Shown: positions 26,098 to 35,874 of the stretch, piece by piece
How the letters are laid out: the number at the start of each line of letters is the position of its first letter
How positions within the stretch are numbered: the stretch's first letter is position 1
Assembly: GCA_022826865.1 (NCBI GenBank)
Contig: JAJDUC010000037.1
Location: 1 to 64,000, forward strand
DNA: 64,000 nucleotides
Direction: 5' to 3'
Source: Anaerolineae bacterium
GTDB taxonomy: Bacteria; Chloroflexota; Anaerolineae; Aggregatilineales; Phototrophicaceae
Position numbers and translations under genes: made by a program
The notes under the pieces: generated by a model
The model's database searches: none
What the model saw: only the letters and a program-made list of their open reading frames with translations
Told to the model about the DNA's origin: nothing

Positions 26098-27696
26098 TCA
26101 GGCGATGTCAGAGGGTTCAAGCTCGACGCCGACCAAGTGGGCCGTGTCGGCGACATCGCCAGCATTGGTATAGTCCACAAGATAGATGCTCCCGTCTACG
26201 CGCTGAATCCAGGATGAATAGCCGTGATCGGGCCAGGGCAACTGGGCCGGATAGTTCGCGTGAATTTGAATCATCCTATCCCGTTGATATTGATCGGGAT
26301 ACTTGCCCGAGCCGGCTGACCAGGACCAGCTGAAGTCATCAAGCTTCGGATTGCCCAGGCGATAAGAAACTGTCCGCCAATAGCTGCGTCCGCTAGCGCT
26401 GACCTGCCCGAATTGCGTCCGGCGCAGCGGATCGCCCCCGTGAAAGTCATTCGCCGGTGTCTCTTCCCGAAAGATACAGGCATGCAGTACGGTTTCGCCG
26501 TCCAGTGTAACTCGCAGCCAGCCGCGACGGTGCTTCAGCCCGACGGTATGGAAGGCGGTCATATCAACCGCCCGCCGCGCTTCGTGCCGTCCGCGTCTGA
26601 TGCTGATGTATCCTGGCGCGATGATCAGAAACTGCCCCAAGCGGGAAATCGACATAAAAGCCACGGGCGCATCCCCGGCCGAGGCTTCAACTTGCAGATC
26701 CGCCTCGAAATCAACATCGCTGAAAGGTGATTCCGGCGGCAGCAAAGTATAGCGGCATTCATGTTCCGGCCGGTTGTGAATGACAAGCGCGCCATCTTTC
26801 AATTCAGCGGCGTACTTGCGGCGCGGTCCGCCCACGGCATAATGGCCGGATTCCTTTTCCAGGTCGCCCGCCCAGGCATAGGTCCCCAGCCCGCCATTTA
26901 CATGCCGCCCGGTGACGAGGACGCGGCCGTCGGCGAGCTGCTTGGCGTAGGGCCGGTGCAAGGCGAAGGGCAGCATCTGCGGGTCCGACCAGGTATACCC
27001 ACAGTCTTCCGAGAAGGCGACGAAGCTGGGAATCCCGCCCGAGTGATTTTCGCGCATGACACAGGCCAGGCGCCGCCCGCGGTCTAGGATGACAAGCGCG
27101 CCTTCACAGAAGCGGTGATAGCCGTCATGCGCGATCGTGCTGCGCTCGCGCCAGCTTCGGCCCCCATCCGTCGATGTCCATAGAACCTGGGCGAATTCCT
27201 GGGTCTTGCCGCGCATGAGATGCGAGCTCACGCCCAGCGACCCGTCCGGCAGATCGATTATGCGATCGGGTTCGAAGCCTCCTATGCCCGCGTCTTTGTA
27301 AGCGGGAGACCAGGTTTTACCCTGATCCGCGCTCCAATAAAGCCAGTTGCCGGGCGGCTGATCCTCGTGGAAATGTCCATCATCATCGTGGTCGACGATG
27401 ACCACCAACCTGCCGTCATTGAGCAAGCTCAAGCGCGGCGTCACCAGTCGTTCTTCTCCCCGCGTCAAATCGGCCTGATCAACTTCGCCGAACTCGCGCC
27501 AACTGGCGCCACCGTCATCGCTCGCCAGCAGGGTCAAGACCTGGTTCTGCTGGGACCAGTGCGCGTCAACATCGCTATAAACCAGCAGTAGGCGTCCGCC
27601 CGGCATTTGCACGATATCCGGATTCTTGGTGAAACGCCCGGGGCTGCGCCAGATATCGAAAACTTTGTGCGCGACGGAACGCTTGTGTATGAGCAT
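26098..27696 (-). CDS. BNR/Asp-box sialidase-like protein
   Basis: A 532-aa protein whose N-terminal ~300 residues form a sialidase-type beta-propeller with four Asp boxes (SDDGGASW, SADQGKTW, STDGGRSW, SEDCGYTW). The C-terminal ~200 residues resemble a concanavalin-like sandwich (DVDFEADLQVEASAG) with no confident family. No signal peptide is visible, so it is probably cytoplasmic. True sialidase activity is unproven; many such proteins cleave other glycosides. It is divergent from the GH127 gene, with the shared control region between 27697 and 27889. AAAGGG lies before ATG 27696. Confidence 0.75.
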   Translation of the reverse strand: MLIHKRSVAHKVFDIWRSPGRFTKNPDIVQMPGGRLLLVYSDVDAHWSQQNQVLTLLASDDGGASWREFGEVDQADLTRGEERLVTPRLSLLNDGRLVVIVDHDDDGHFHEDQPPGNWLYWSADQGKTWSPAYKDAGIGGFEPDRIIDLPDGSLGVSSHLMRGKTQEFAQVLWTSTDGGRSWRERSTIAHDGYHRFCEGALVILDRGRRLACVMRENHSGGIPSFVAFSEDCGYTWSDPQMLPFALHRPYAKQLADGRVLVTGRHVNGGLGTYAWAGDLEKESGHYAVGGPRRKYAAELKDGALVIHNRPEHECRYTLLPPESPFSDVDFEADLQVEASAGDAPVAFMSISRLGQFLIIAPGYISIRRGRHEARRAVDMTAFHTVGLKHRRGWLRVTLDGETVLHACIFREETPANDFHGGDPLRRTQFGQVSASGRSYWRTVSYRLGNPKLDDFSWSWSAGSGKYPDQYQRDRMIQIHANYPAQLPWPDHGYSSWIQRVDGSIYLVDYTNAGDVADTAHLVGVELEPSDIA

Positions 27697-27736
27697 TGCG
27701 CTGCCCTTTCTCCGTATGCAACATCATTCTGGATTC

Positions 27737-27765
27737 TTGCGTTGGAATTGCCTGTACAATATAAT
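27737..27765 (+). promoter_or_regulatory. Sigma70-type promoter for the GH127 operon
   Basis: TTGCGT at 27737-27742 and a perfect TATAAT at 27760-27765 are 17 bases apart. The leader to the GH127 start (27890) would be about 120 bases. The site lies in the divergent region with the BNR-repeat gene. Confidence 0.65.
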
Positions 27766-27889
27766 TTTCACGTTGCTCATATCTGATGACAAAAGCCGTG
27801 TCTGGGCGACCAATCTAAACAAGCGTCGGGGCAGTTGCAAGCCAATATTTGGCAATCGACATGCGGCTGATTATCTTGGGAGATTTCAA

Positions 27890-29845
27890 GTGACGACAAG
27901 TAATGGTAATCGTCTCGCGCCGGTTTCTCTGCGGCAAGTTTCTATCGACGCCGGTTTCTGGGGCGAGCGTCAAGCGGTGAACCGCGATGTGACGATTCCA
28001 GCGATTTATCAGAAGCTGGAAGAAACTGGACGCATTGCTTCCTGGGCGATGGCGGGCCCGGCAAATCCGCCGCCATCGCATGAGCGCATCGGTGTGCGCG
28101 TTTTTTGGGACTCGGATTCGGGCAAATGGCTGGAGTCTGCCGCCTACAGCCTGGCCACTCATCCCGACGCGGAGCTTGAAGCGACCGCCGATGCTCTTAT
28201 TGACGCCATCGAAGGCGCTCAATTCGATGACGGCTATCTCAATACCTATTTCCCAGTGCACTTCCCGGAAGGGCAATGGGCAAATCTTCGCGACAATCAC
28301 GAGATGTACAATGCCGGGCATCTGATGGAAGCGGCCGTGGCCTACCATCAAGCGACTGGAAAACGCAAGCTGCTTGATGTGCTCGCGCGATTTTCCGACC
28401 ATATCGCTGCTACTTTCGGAACTGAAGAAGGCAAACGGCGCGGTTACCCCGGTCACCCGGAGATCGAGCTGGCGCTTGTCAAGATGTACCGCGAGACTGG
28501 CGAGAAGCGCTTTCTCGATCTGGCGTCATACTTGGTCGACGAACGCGGACAAGCGCCGCATTATTATGATAAAGAGTCGCTCGATCGCGGCGAGAGCCCG
28601 GAAAATTACTGGGCGCAAACCTATCGTTATTGTCAGGCGCATTTGCCCCTGCGCGAGCACACGGAGGCGAATGGCCACTCGGTGCGCGCCTGCTACCTCT
28701 ACGCCGGCATCGCCGATGTTGCGCTGGAGACCGGCGACGAAGACTTGCTGCGGCTGTCGCGCGTACTCTGGGACGACCTGACGCGGCATCAAATGTATGT
28801 GCATGGCGGTGTGGGGCCGTCGCACCATAATGAAGGTTTCACCTTCGCCTATGATATGCCGACCGAGACCGCTTACTGCGAGACTTGCGCCGCCATCGCC
28901 CTGGCATTTTGGGCGCATCGCATGTTCCACCTCGATCCGGACAGCCGCTACATCGATGTCATGGAACGCGCCATATACAACTCGTCACTGAGCGGGCTTT
29001 CCCATTCCGGCGACCATTTCTTTTACGCCAATCCGCTGGCGGCCTATCCTGGAATAAATCCGCAAGGCCGCTGGCACGAAGACATGGATGGTGGGCATCA
29101 TCGCCGAACGCCCTGGTTTCATTGCCCCTGCTGCCCGCCGAATATCTCGCGCTTGATCGCCAGCATCGGCGAGTACGCTTATTCGCAGGCCGGCGATCGC
29201 ATCTACGTGCAGATGTACCAGGACAATTCCGTGGATTTGAACATCGGCGGTTCGGAAGCGCGACTCGTGCAAGAGACGCAATACCCTTGGGACGGTTCGG
29301 TGCGGATTACCACGAACATGGCGCAGAACACGAATTTCGAACTGGCGCTGCGCATTCCCGACTGGTGTTACGATCATCAGCTGTCGGTCAATGGCGAGGC
29401 GCAGATGGCAGCGACTGAGCGGGGCTACCTGATCCTGTCGCGTGAGTGGACCGACGGCGACAAGGTGGAGTTGACGCTGGCCATGCCGGTTGAGCGCGTG
29501 ATGCCGCATCCGAGCATCCGGCAGACCGCCGGGCAGATCGCCTTGCAGCGCGGGCCCGTCCTCTATTGTCTGGAAGAGGTCGATAATGGCCCGCGCCTGG
29601 CCAATGTCTGTATTTCGGATGCTGCGGCGCTGCACGCGGCTTTCGACGCGGACTTGTTCGGCGGGGTATCCGTTATCACGGGCGAAGCGCGGCGCATCGA
29701 ACCGGCCGAAGAAAGTTCGGCGCTCTACCGTCATCACAGTCGCGCGTCTTACAAAGCGTCGGAATTCGCATTCAAGGCGGTTCCATATTATTTGTGGGCG
29801 AATCGTGATCGCGGCGAGATGCGCGTCTGGATTCGTTCAAGCTAG
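27890..29845 (+). CDS. GH127 beta-L-arabinofuranosidase family enzyme
   Basis: A retaining glycosidase of family GH127 (formerly DUF1680), typically releasing beta-L-arabinofuranose, 651 aa and cytoplasmic. The catalytic zinc-thiolate set known from Bifidobacterium HypBA1 is conserved: Glu331-Thr-Cys333 and the Cys-Pro-Cys414-Cys415 motif (nucleophile Cys414). Glu315 sits exactly where the acid/base residue belongs. The start is GTG 27890 with GGGAG eight bases upstream. A longer in-frame reading from 27626 would cross the divergent control region and add unrelated residues. The sugar-transport operon follows, 73 bases downstream. Specificity within GH127 is not certain. Confidence 0.9.
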   Translation: MTTSNGNRLAPVSLRQVSIDAGFWGERQAVNRDVTIPAIYQKLEETGRIASWAMAGPANPPPSHERIGVRVFWDSDSGKWLESAAYSLATHPDAELEATADALIDAIEGAQFDDGYLNTYFPVHFPEGQWANLRDNHEMYNAGHLMEAAVAYHQATGKRKLLDVLARFSDHIAATFGTEEGKRRGYPGHPEIELALVKMYRETGEKRFLDLASYLVDERGQAPHYYDKESLDRGESPENYWAQTYRYCQAHLPLREHTEANGHSVRACYLYAGIADVALETGDEDLLRLSRVLWDDLTRHQMYVHGGVGPSHHNEGFTFAYDMPTETAYCETCAAIALAFWAHRMFHLDPDSRYIDVMERAIYNSSLSGLSHSGDHFFYANPLAAYPGINPQGRWHEDMDGGHHRRTPWFHCPCCPPNISRLIASIGEYAYSQAGDRIYVQMYQDNSVDLNIGGSEARLVQETQYPWDGSVRITTNMAQNTNFELALRIPDWCYDHQLSVNGEAQMAATERGYLILSREWTDGDKVELTLAMPVERVMPHPSIRQTAGQIALQRGPVLYCLEEVDNGPRLANVCISDAAALHAAFDADLFGGVSVITGEARRIEPAEESSALYRHHSRASYKASEFAFKAVPYYLWANRDRGEMRVWIRSS

Positions 29846-29918
29846 TTTGGTGTAGCTCGGGTGTCGCAACCCGGATGAAAGTCCATTTGTTTTCACAAGT
29901 CCTAAAAGGAGCATAATC

Positions 29919-31292
29919 ATGAGTATCTCGCGCAGGGAGTTCTTGAAGTTGACCGGCGGGTCGGCGACCGCAGCGGCTATGCTGGCGCAGCTTGGCTATC
30001 TGCCGCCGGCGCTGGCGCAAGATGTCACCAACATCACCTTCGGCGGCTGGGGCGGCGTCGCTGAAGACGAAGGCGTTAAGGCAGCGATTGAAGTCTTCGA
30101 GGCGGAAAACGAAGACATTGATGTCGAATGGCTGCACACGCCGAGCGCCGGTGATTACGGACGTGTCTTGCTGTCGAGCATCGCCGCCGGCACCGCGCCC
30201 GATACCGGCTTTATCTTGTCGGACAATTACGAGACTCTGGCCGTCGGCGGCGCCTTGATGGACATCACCGATTTGGTCAAGAATGATCCGCTTCTGGGCC
30301 AACCCGGCTACTTCCTCGAGCCGCAGGAAGCCAATCGCTGTGAGGTCAATGGACGCTGGTACGGCATCGGCTCAACCTGGGTCGCCCATCATTTCTACTA
30401 CAATGCTGAAATGTTTGAGGCGGAAGGCATTACCCCGCCCGGTTTCCAAGACGACGAAATCTGGGAGTGGGACGAATTCCTTGAAGTCTGCCGCGCCTTC
30501 ACCAAAGACAGCGCCGGCCGTCATCCCGGCGATGCCGGTTTCGACAGCGATGATATCGTGCAGTGGGGCGTCGATTGGCCCTTCTGGTGGATGCCGCTTG
30601 GTTTGGCGGCTCATGCCAATGGCGGCGAATTTCTCACCGAAGACGGTTTGATCGGTCTCGACAGTCCGGAAGCGATGGAGGGCTTGCAGCGCATCACGGA
30701 CTTGGTGCACGAACACCACGTCGCGCCGCGGGGCGCTGCCTTGGCCAGCCTGGGCATGAACAACACGCAGATGGTCGACAGCGGTCGCCTGGCGATGGCG
30801 GTGGACGGCTCCTGGGCGCTTTCCTGGATGAATCCGTCGCTGATGAGTGTGGCGATGGGCACGGGCGCGCTGCCCAAGATGCAGAAGCCGGCCAGCATCA
30901 TGCAGGCGCATTTCCACTCCGTGCTCGCGGGTACCGAGCATCCGGAAGAGGCCTGGCGCTGGGTGCGCTTCCTGGCGACTCCCTTCTATCAAGAGCATTT
31001 CTGCAAGATCGGTCTCTGGATTCCCAATCAGCAAGCCATGCTGACGGAAGAGGGCTTGAAGGGTTGGATCCGCGAAGGCATCCATCCGCCGAATTACTCG
31101 CAGTTCGCGACCGATTATCTGCCGAAGCACGGCGTCGCCGTGGCGATCCCGCCCGGGTATATTGAAGCGGCCAATGACTATATCAACCCGGCCTTCGAAG
31201 GTCTGGCGAACGGCGAACGGGCTGAAGACATCATGCCCGATGCGGTGCGCGCGGCGAACGAAGTCTTGACGGCGGCAAAGGAAGATATGTAG
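29919..31292 (+). CDS. Sugar ABC transporter binding protein (Tat-exported)
   Basis: Extracellular solute-binding protein family 1, capturing oligosaccharides for the CUT1 permeases that follow. The N-terminus carries a twin-arginine signal S-R-R-E-F-L-K (Arg5, Arg6) with a hydrophobic stretch and cleavage near ALAQ. The body has the family pattern FGGWGGVAEDEGVKAAIEVF and AGTAPDTGFI. AAAAGGAGC precedes ATG 29919. Length is 457 aa. A stem-loop lies after its stop (31343-31372) before the permease genes. The ligand is inferred from the neighbouring GH127 gene as an arabinose-containing saccharide, without direct proof. Confidence 0.92.
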   Translation: MSISRREFLKLTGGSATAAAMLAQLGYLPPALAQDVTNITFGGWGGVAEDEGVKAAIEVFEAENEDIDVEWLHTPSAGDYGRVLLSSIAAGTAPDTGFILSDNYETLAVGGALMDITDLVKNDPLLGQPGYFLEPQEANRCEVNGRWYGIGSTWVAHHFYYNAEMFEAEGITPPGFQDDEIWEWDEFLEVCRAFTKDSAGRHPGDAGFDSDDIVQWGVDWPFWWMPLGLAAHANGGEFLTEDGLIGLDSPEAMEGLQRITDLVHEHHVAPRGAALASLGMNNTQMVDSGRLAMAVDGSWALSWMNPSLMSVAMGTGALPKMQKPASIMQAHFHSVLAGTEHPEEAWRWVRFLATPFYQEHFCKIGLWIPNQQAMLTEEGLKGWIREGIHPPNYSQFATDYLPKHGVAVAIPPGYIEAANDYINPAFEGLANGERAEDIMPDAVRAANEVLTAAKEDM

Positions 31293-31309
31293 CTGCCGAA
31301 GACTGGGAC

Positions 31310-31322
31310 GCGGGAACCGCGC
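31310..31322. promoter_or_regulatory. Inverted repeat CGCGG-GAA-CCGCG
   Basis: A short perfect inverted repeat around GAA. Its core GCGGGAACCGC is also found in the glgP2 control region (53210-53222). It could be an operator or simply part of the intercistronic structure. Confidence 0.3.
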
Positions 31323-31342
31323 AAAGCAAAGTGAAAACTCGT

Positions 31343-31372
31343 GAGCGGGAGACTTGTAACGTTCTCCCGCTC
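31343..31372 (+). promoter_or_regulatory. Intercistronic stem-loop after the sugar-binding gene
   Basis: GAGCGGGAGA and TCTCCCGCTC form a perfect ten-base stem with a ten-base loop. No T-run follows, so it is more likely an mRNA-stabilising or attenuating hairpin than a full terminator. Confidence 0.6.
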
Positions 31373-31408
31373 TACACGCCAATAGCGCAGGGAAATGATT
31401 AACTTGAT

Positions 31409-32359
31409 ATGAGCTTGGCGACCGAGCCTAAAGCGGCCGAGCAAGGCTTCTGGCTCATTCGGCAATACAACCGATTGACCCTGCGGCAGCGCCGCACGCT
31501 GATGGGTTATGTCTTCATCGCGCCATTCATCCTGGGCTTCTTGTTCTGGTGGCTGGGGCCGGCGGCGGTCGCGGGTTATCTCACATTCCACAAATGGAAT
31601 TTCCTGGCGGCGCCAAAATTCGTCGGCATGGCCCACTTCAGCAAGATGGTGGGCGACCCGATTCTGGCGCAGAGCCTCAAGGTCACGATTGTCTTCTCCG
31701 CGATTTCAGTGCCGCTGAGTCTGGTTTTCGCGTTTTTCCTCGCCAATCTGATTAACGCCAAGTTCCGCTTCATCGCCGTATTCCGCACGATATATTTTCT
31801 GCCCAGCATCGTGCCCGCGGTGGCCAACGCGATTCTTTGGGCCTGGCTATTCAATACGGAATTCGGCTTGATCAATTTTGTCATTCGCTTCTTTGGCGGG
31901 CCCAAGATCGGCTGGCTGCAAGATCCCAGTTGGGTGATGCTGGCATTTGTCATCTTGACCGTCTGGGGCGTCGGCGGCTCGATGATCATCTTCCTGGCCG
32001 GTTTGCAAGGCATCCCGCAGATTTTCTATGAGGCGGCGGAAATCGATGGGGCGGGTCGCTGGCAGCGCCTGCTTTATGTGACGCTGCCCATGATGTCGCC
32101 GATTATTTTCTTCAACCTCGTCATCGGCTTCATCAATTCATTTCAGGTTTTTGTCAGCGCCTTGTTGATCACCAATGGCGGCCCGCAGAGGGCGACCCTT
32201 TTCCTTGTGCTGCACATCTGGCGCACCGCCTTCAGCAGCCAGAAGATGGGTTATGCATCCGTGCTTTCCTGGCTGCTCTTCCTCATCCTGATGGTGCTTT
32301 CGTTTATCGTTTTCCGTTATATCGGCTCGCGCGTCTATTATGAGAATCCGGATGATTAG
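31409..32359 (+). CDS. CUT1 sugar permease, MalF type
   Basis: First membrane subunit of a carbohydrate ABC importer, 316 aa with about six transmembrane helices ([20 protein letters not shown] onward). The cytoplasmic EAA loop reads [21 protein letters not shown], the docking site for the ATPase. The next gene starts 11 bases downstream. The ATPase subunit itself is not encoded in the window. Confidence 0.93.
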   Translation: MSLATEPKAAEQGFWLIRQYNRLTLRQRRTLMGYVFIAPFILGFLFWWLGPAAVAGYLTFHKWNFLAAPKFVGMAHFSKMVGDPILAQSLKVTIVFSAISVPLSLVFAFFLANLINAKFRFIAVFRTIYFLPSIVPAVANAILWAWLFNTEFGLINFVIRFFGGPKIGWLQDPSWVMLAFVILTVWGVGGSMIIFLAGLQGIPQIFYEAAEIDGAGRWQRLLYVTLPMMSPIIFFNLVIGFINSFQVFVSALLITNGGPQRATLFLVLHIWRTAFSSQKMGYASVLSWLLFLILMVLSFIVFRYIGSRVYYENPDD

Positions 32360-32370
32360 GAGAGCGCGTC

Positions 32371-33255
32371 GTGGGCTTTAGCGAGAAGTCGGCCGATTTC
32401 GTCGAATCCAGGCGCAGTCCGAAGTCCTATGGGGATATCTTCTTCCATTGGCTGACGGTATTCCTGCTGGTGTTCTTCGCCGTCGTCATGGTCACGCCCT
32501 TCATCTGGCTGCTTTCCAGTTCGCTGAAAACCCAGATCAACATCTTCCAGTATCCGCCGCAGTTGATTCCCGATCCCTTCGTGCCCGAGAATTATGTCTA
32601 CGCCCTGACCTACAAGCCTTTCGGCATTTACTTCCGGAACACGGTTCTTGTCGCCGGATTGAATGTTGTCGCCGTGGTCTTCACATCGTCATTTTGCGCC
32701 TATGGCTTCGCGCGCATGCGCTTCCCTGGGCGCGATTTCTGGTTCGGCATCGTCATGGCGACACTCTTCTTGCCTTATGCGGTGCTGCTGGTACCGAGTT
32801 TCATCGTATTCTCCCGGCTGGGATGGGTGGATACCTTCTTGCCCCTGGTTGTGCCGCCGTTCTTTGGGGGAGGCGCCTTCAACATCTTCCTCATGCGCCA
32901 ATTCTTCCGGACGATTCCCGAGGAAATCGCCGATGCCGCGCGCATTGACGGCTGCAGTGAATTCGGCGTTTATTGGCGCGTCATGCTACCCTTGTCCAAG
33001 CCGGCGCTGATCACCATCGGCATCTTCACCTTCCTCTTCGCCTGGAACGACTTGATCGGCCCGATCACCTACCTGCGCTCGCCCGACAACTTCACGATCG
33101 CCGTCGGCTTGGCCTCATTCCGCAGCCAGACGGACATCAGCTGGGATTTGCAACTGGCGGCCTCCACAGCCGTGACCCTGCCGGTGATCGTGCTCTTCTT
33201 CTTTGCGCAGCGTTACTTTATTCAGGGTGTGGTGATGACGGGGCTGAAGGGCTAG
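32371..33255 (+). CDS. CUT1 sugar permease, MalG type
   Basis: Second membrane subunit, 294 aa, with about six helices and the EAA loop [20 protein letters not shown]. It starts with GTG 32371 behind AGGAGAGC. The C-terminus [12 protein letters not shown] is characteristic of MalG-like proteins. It ends 15 bases before the stop of the oppositely oriented livF, so the two operons converge with almost no spacer. Confidence 0.93.
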   Translation: MGFSEKSADFVESRRSPKSYGDIFFHWLTVFLLVFFAVVMVTPFIWLLSSSLKTQINIFQYPPQLIPDPFVPENYVYALTYKPFGIYFRNTVLVAGLNVVAVVFTSSFCAYGFARMRFPGRDFWFGIVMATLFLPYAVLLVPSFIVFSRLGWVDTFLPLVVPPFFGGGAFNIFLMRQFFRTIPEEIADAARIDGCSEFGVYWRVMLPLSKPALITIGIFTFLFAWNDLIGPITYLRSPDNFTIAVGLASFRSQTDISWDLQLAASTAVTLPVIVLFFFAQRYFIQGVVMTGLKG

Positions 33256-33270
33256 CCGGCGCGCGCTGGC

Positions 33271-33972
33271 TTAAGTCCAGAAGGCTTTCTCCAAGTCGTC
33301 GAAGTCGGCCGGCGGACCTTCAAACTTATTGCGTCCCAATTCGAGGACATAAACATAATCCGCGATCTTCAACGCTTCGCGAATCTCTTGATCGACCAGC
33401 AGAATGGTCAAGCCTTCTTCATCGCGCAAGGCGACCAGCATGCGATAGACTTCTTCGCTCAGCAGTTTCGCCAGGCCGGCGGTCGGCTCGTCGACGAGGA
33501 TCACCTCGGGGTCGGTCATCAAGGTGCGACCAATCTCGACCATGCGCTGCTGACCGCCGGACAGGCTGCCGGCGTGATCGAATTGTTTTTCACGCAAGAT
33601 TGGGAAGCGCTCGAAGTTCTCTTCAATCTTCTCTTCCATGCGCGCTTTGTCATTCTTGAATGTCCATGCGCCCATCATCAGGTTTTCGCGCACAGTCATG
33701 TGCTTGAAGACGCCGGGCTGCTGCGGAATGTAGCTGATGCCGAGATCGATCAATTCGTGTGTGGGCGTTCCCGTGACGTCATCGCCATTGAGCAGAACTT
33801 GGCCGCTGTGGGGCTTGAGGAAACCGTAGGCCGCTTTCAGGAGTGTCGATTTGCCGACGCCGTTCGCGCCCAGAATCGTGGTTAGCTTGCCCGTCTCCGC
33901 CTTAAGGCTGAGCCCGCGCAGAATGTGCAAATCTTCATAATAGCCGACGTAGAGGTCCCTAATCTCAAGCAT
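33271..33972 (-). CDS. livF: Branched-chain amino acid-type ABC ATPase LivF
   Basis: Energising subunit of a HAAT/Liv importer, 233 aa. Walker A is GANGVGKSTL, the signature LSGGQQRMVEIG, Walker B VILVDEPTAGL, and the C-terminus holds the LivF-type LLVDQEIREAL. It lies three bases after livG, in the operon livK-livH-livM-livG-livF. The true substrate may be amino acids, short amides or urea; LivFGMHK sets cannot be separated by sequence alone. Confidence 0.93.
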   Translation of the reverse strand: MLEIRDLYVGYYEDLHILRGLSLKAETGKLTTILGANGVGKSTLLKAAYGFLKPHSGQVLLNGDDVTGTPTHELIDLGISYIPQQPGVFKHMTVRENLMMGAWTFKNDKARMEEKIEENFERFPILREKQFDHAGSLSGGQQRMVEIGRTLMTDPEVILVDEPTAGLAKLLSEEVYRMLVALRDEEGLTILLVDQEIREALKIADYVYVLELGRNKFEGPPADFDDLEKAFWT

Positions 33973-33975
33973 AAG

Positions 33976-34713
33976 CTAGTCATCCTCATCGTGGCCGAGA
34001 TAGGCGTCAATCACAGCCGGATCATTCTTGACTTGCTGAGGCGCGCCATCGGCAATGAGCGCGCCGTAATTCAGCACGATCAGCCGTTCGCTCAATTCGA
34101 AGACGGCGCCCATGTCGTGGCTGATCAAGATGATGGCTGTGCCGTCATCATGCACGCGATGGATGTACCCGTAGATCGTCTCTTGCAGGCGCGGATGCAC
34201 ACCGGCGAAAGGCTCATCCAGAATCACGACGGCCGGATCCAGCATCAGCAGCCGGCCCAACTCAAGCAGTTTGCGCTGGCCGCCGCTCAATGCCCGGCTG
34301 TATTCGTAGGTGAGATGGTCGATGGTCAGCAGGTCGAGAATCTCATGCGCGCGTTCCTCCAATTCTGCTTGCTGCATGCCCGGATGCAGCGCCAGGCCGG
34401 GCACCATCATATTTTCCATGACCGTCATGCGGCTCAGCGCGCGTGTAATCTGGAAAGTTCTGCCCAGGCCGGCGCGGGTGACATCATAAGGCGCAAGGCC
34501 GTCGATGCGCCGGCCGTTGAGGTAGATTGTGCCGCTGCTCGGCTTGAGCATGCCGCTCATCAGATTGGTCAGAGTTGTTTTCCCGGCGCCGTTCGGGCCG
34601 ATCAAACCGATGAGTTCCGGCTTTGTGACGCTAAAGGAAACATGGTCAACCGCCTGGTTGCCGCCGAAGCGCTTGGAAACATTATTCAGTTCCAGATGGA
34701 TTGCGCTACTCAT
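33976..34713 (-). CDS. livG: Branched-chain amino acid-type ABC ATPase LivG
   Basis: Second ATPase of the importer, 245 aa. Walker A GPNGAGKTTL, signature LSGGQRKLLELG and Walker B VVILDEPFAGV are present, with the LivG-specific stretch LGRTFQITRALSRMTV. It overlaps the end of livM by eight bases. A GGAGGG ribosome-binding site lies inside livM. Confidence 0.93.
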   Translation of the reverse strand: MSSAIHLELNNVSKRFGGNQAVDHVSFSVTKPELIGLIGPNGAGKTTLTNLMSGMLKPSSGTIYLNGRRIDGLAPYDVTRAGLGRTFQITRALSRMTVMENMMVPGLALHPGMQQAELEERAHEILDLLTIDHLTYEYSRALSGGQRKLLELGRLLMLDPAVVILDEPFAGVHPRLQETIYGYIHRVHDDGTAIILISHDMGAVFELSERLIVLNYGALIADGAPQQVKNDPAVIDAYLGHDEDD

Positions 34714-35872
34714 CCCGGCCCTCCAGCTGCGCCGGGTCGTCGTCCCAATCGTGTCGCTTGGAAACCGTCTTTTTCATAACCAGGTCGCGACCGCTAAACC
34801 AGTTGATGATGGGGTAGAGCAGTCCGTTTCGCATGTAACGCAAGGTGAAGACCATGACCAGGCCGAACAAGGCGAAGCGCCAGGCGCCCGTCTCCCAGGT
34901 GAAGGCGTCGGAGCCATCGGCCATGGTCAAACCAAAGGGCAGGGTGATCACAACTTCGCGCATGGCTTCCAGCATGTAACGCGAGATGAAGGCGCCGGCG
35001 GCCGCGCCGATCAAGCTCTCCATGCCGCCAATGACGGCATAAGCGATAATCAGCGACATTTGCAGGACTTCAAGCTGTTCGGGGATGATGCGCTCCGAAC
35101 CGACATCGCTGTAAAAGATGGCCCCGGCCAAACCGACAATCATGCTGGTGAATACGAAGACGAGGATCTTATAACGGACGACATTGACGCCAAGCGCCGA
35201 AGCGGCGTCTTCATCTTCGCGCATCGCCCGCAGGAACATGCCTATAGGGGAATTCACCACGCGATACATCAACAAAAGGCAGACGATCAAAAGCGCAAAC
35301 ATCAAATAGTATTCGATTTGCCGCGCGGTATCGACCTCGGCCACTTCGATCAGAGGCCGTAAGGACAGGCCGTTGGAACCACCGGTATAGTCGTACTCGG
35401 TCAACATGGCGATTCGGAAAAGCTCGGCAAAGGCGATCGTGAACAGAGCCAGATAGGCCGCCCGCAGACGCAGCAGCAGCCATCCGATGACCAAACCCAC
35501 CAGGCCGGCCACAACCGTCCCGACGATGATGGCGCCGATCGCCGATATCGATTCCGGCGTGATCTGTATGCCGAGCCCGGCAATGATGAAACCGTCGCGG
35601 GCGATCAAACCGGCCACGTAGGCGCCGATTCCCATGAATGCCATATGTCCAAATGAGAATTGCCCGGCGATGCCCGCGAGCAGCGCCCAACTCGAAGCCA
35701 TGATGGCGTAAAAGAAGCCGCTGATGAAAACGGTCTTGGCGTAATTGGATTGTGAGGCGTCGTTGGGAAACCAAAGAAAGAAGAGCAGGACCAAACCCAG
35801 CAACAGGTAGCCAAGCCTTCGGCGGCCGATGCCGGCGTCAATCGCCGTTTCGAAGCGGTTGAAGACAGCCAT
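34706..35872 (-). CDS. livM: Branched-chain amino acid-type permease LivM
   Basis: Membrane subunit of 388 aa with eight or more hydrophobic segments (LGYLLLGLVLLFFLWF; SWALLAGIAGQFSFGHMAFMGIGAYVAG, the family hallmark, abbreviated here). The loop FLRAMREDEDAASALGVNVV is the ATPase-docking element. The C-terminal ~30 residues are a charged cytoplasmic tail (KKTVSKRHDWDDDPAQLEG). The start lies two bases after the livH stop. Confidence 0.92.
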   Translation of the reverse strand: MAVFNRFETAIDAGIGRRRLGYLLLGLVLLFFLWFPNDASQSNYAKTVFISGFFYAIMASSWALLAGIAGQFSFGHMAFMGIGAYVAGLIARDGFIIAGLGIQITPESISAIGAIIVGTVVAGLVGLVIGWLLLRLRAAYLALFTIAFAELFRIAMLTEYDYTGGSNGLSLRPLIEVAEVDTARQIEYYLMFALLIVCLLLMYRVVNSPIGMFLRAMREDEDAASALGVNVVRYKILVFVFTSMIVGLAGAIFYSDVGSERIIPEQLEVLQMSLIIAYAVIGGMESLIGAAAGAFISRYMLEAMREVVITLPFGLTMADGSDAFTWETGAWRFALFGLVMVFTLRYMRNGLLYPIINWFSGRDLVMKKTVSKRHDWDDDPAQLEGRDE

Positions 35873-35874
35873 GC

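Noticed and set aside
27626-27889. N-terminal extension of GH127 into the divergent gene
   Set aside because: It crosses a good promoter (27737-27765) and the start of the BNR gene. GTG 27890 has its own ribosome-binding site.
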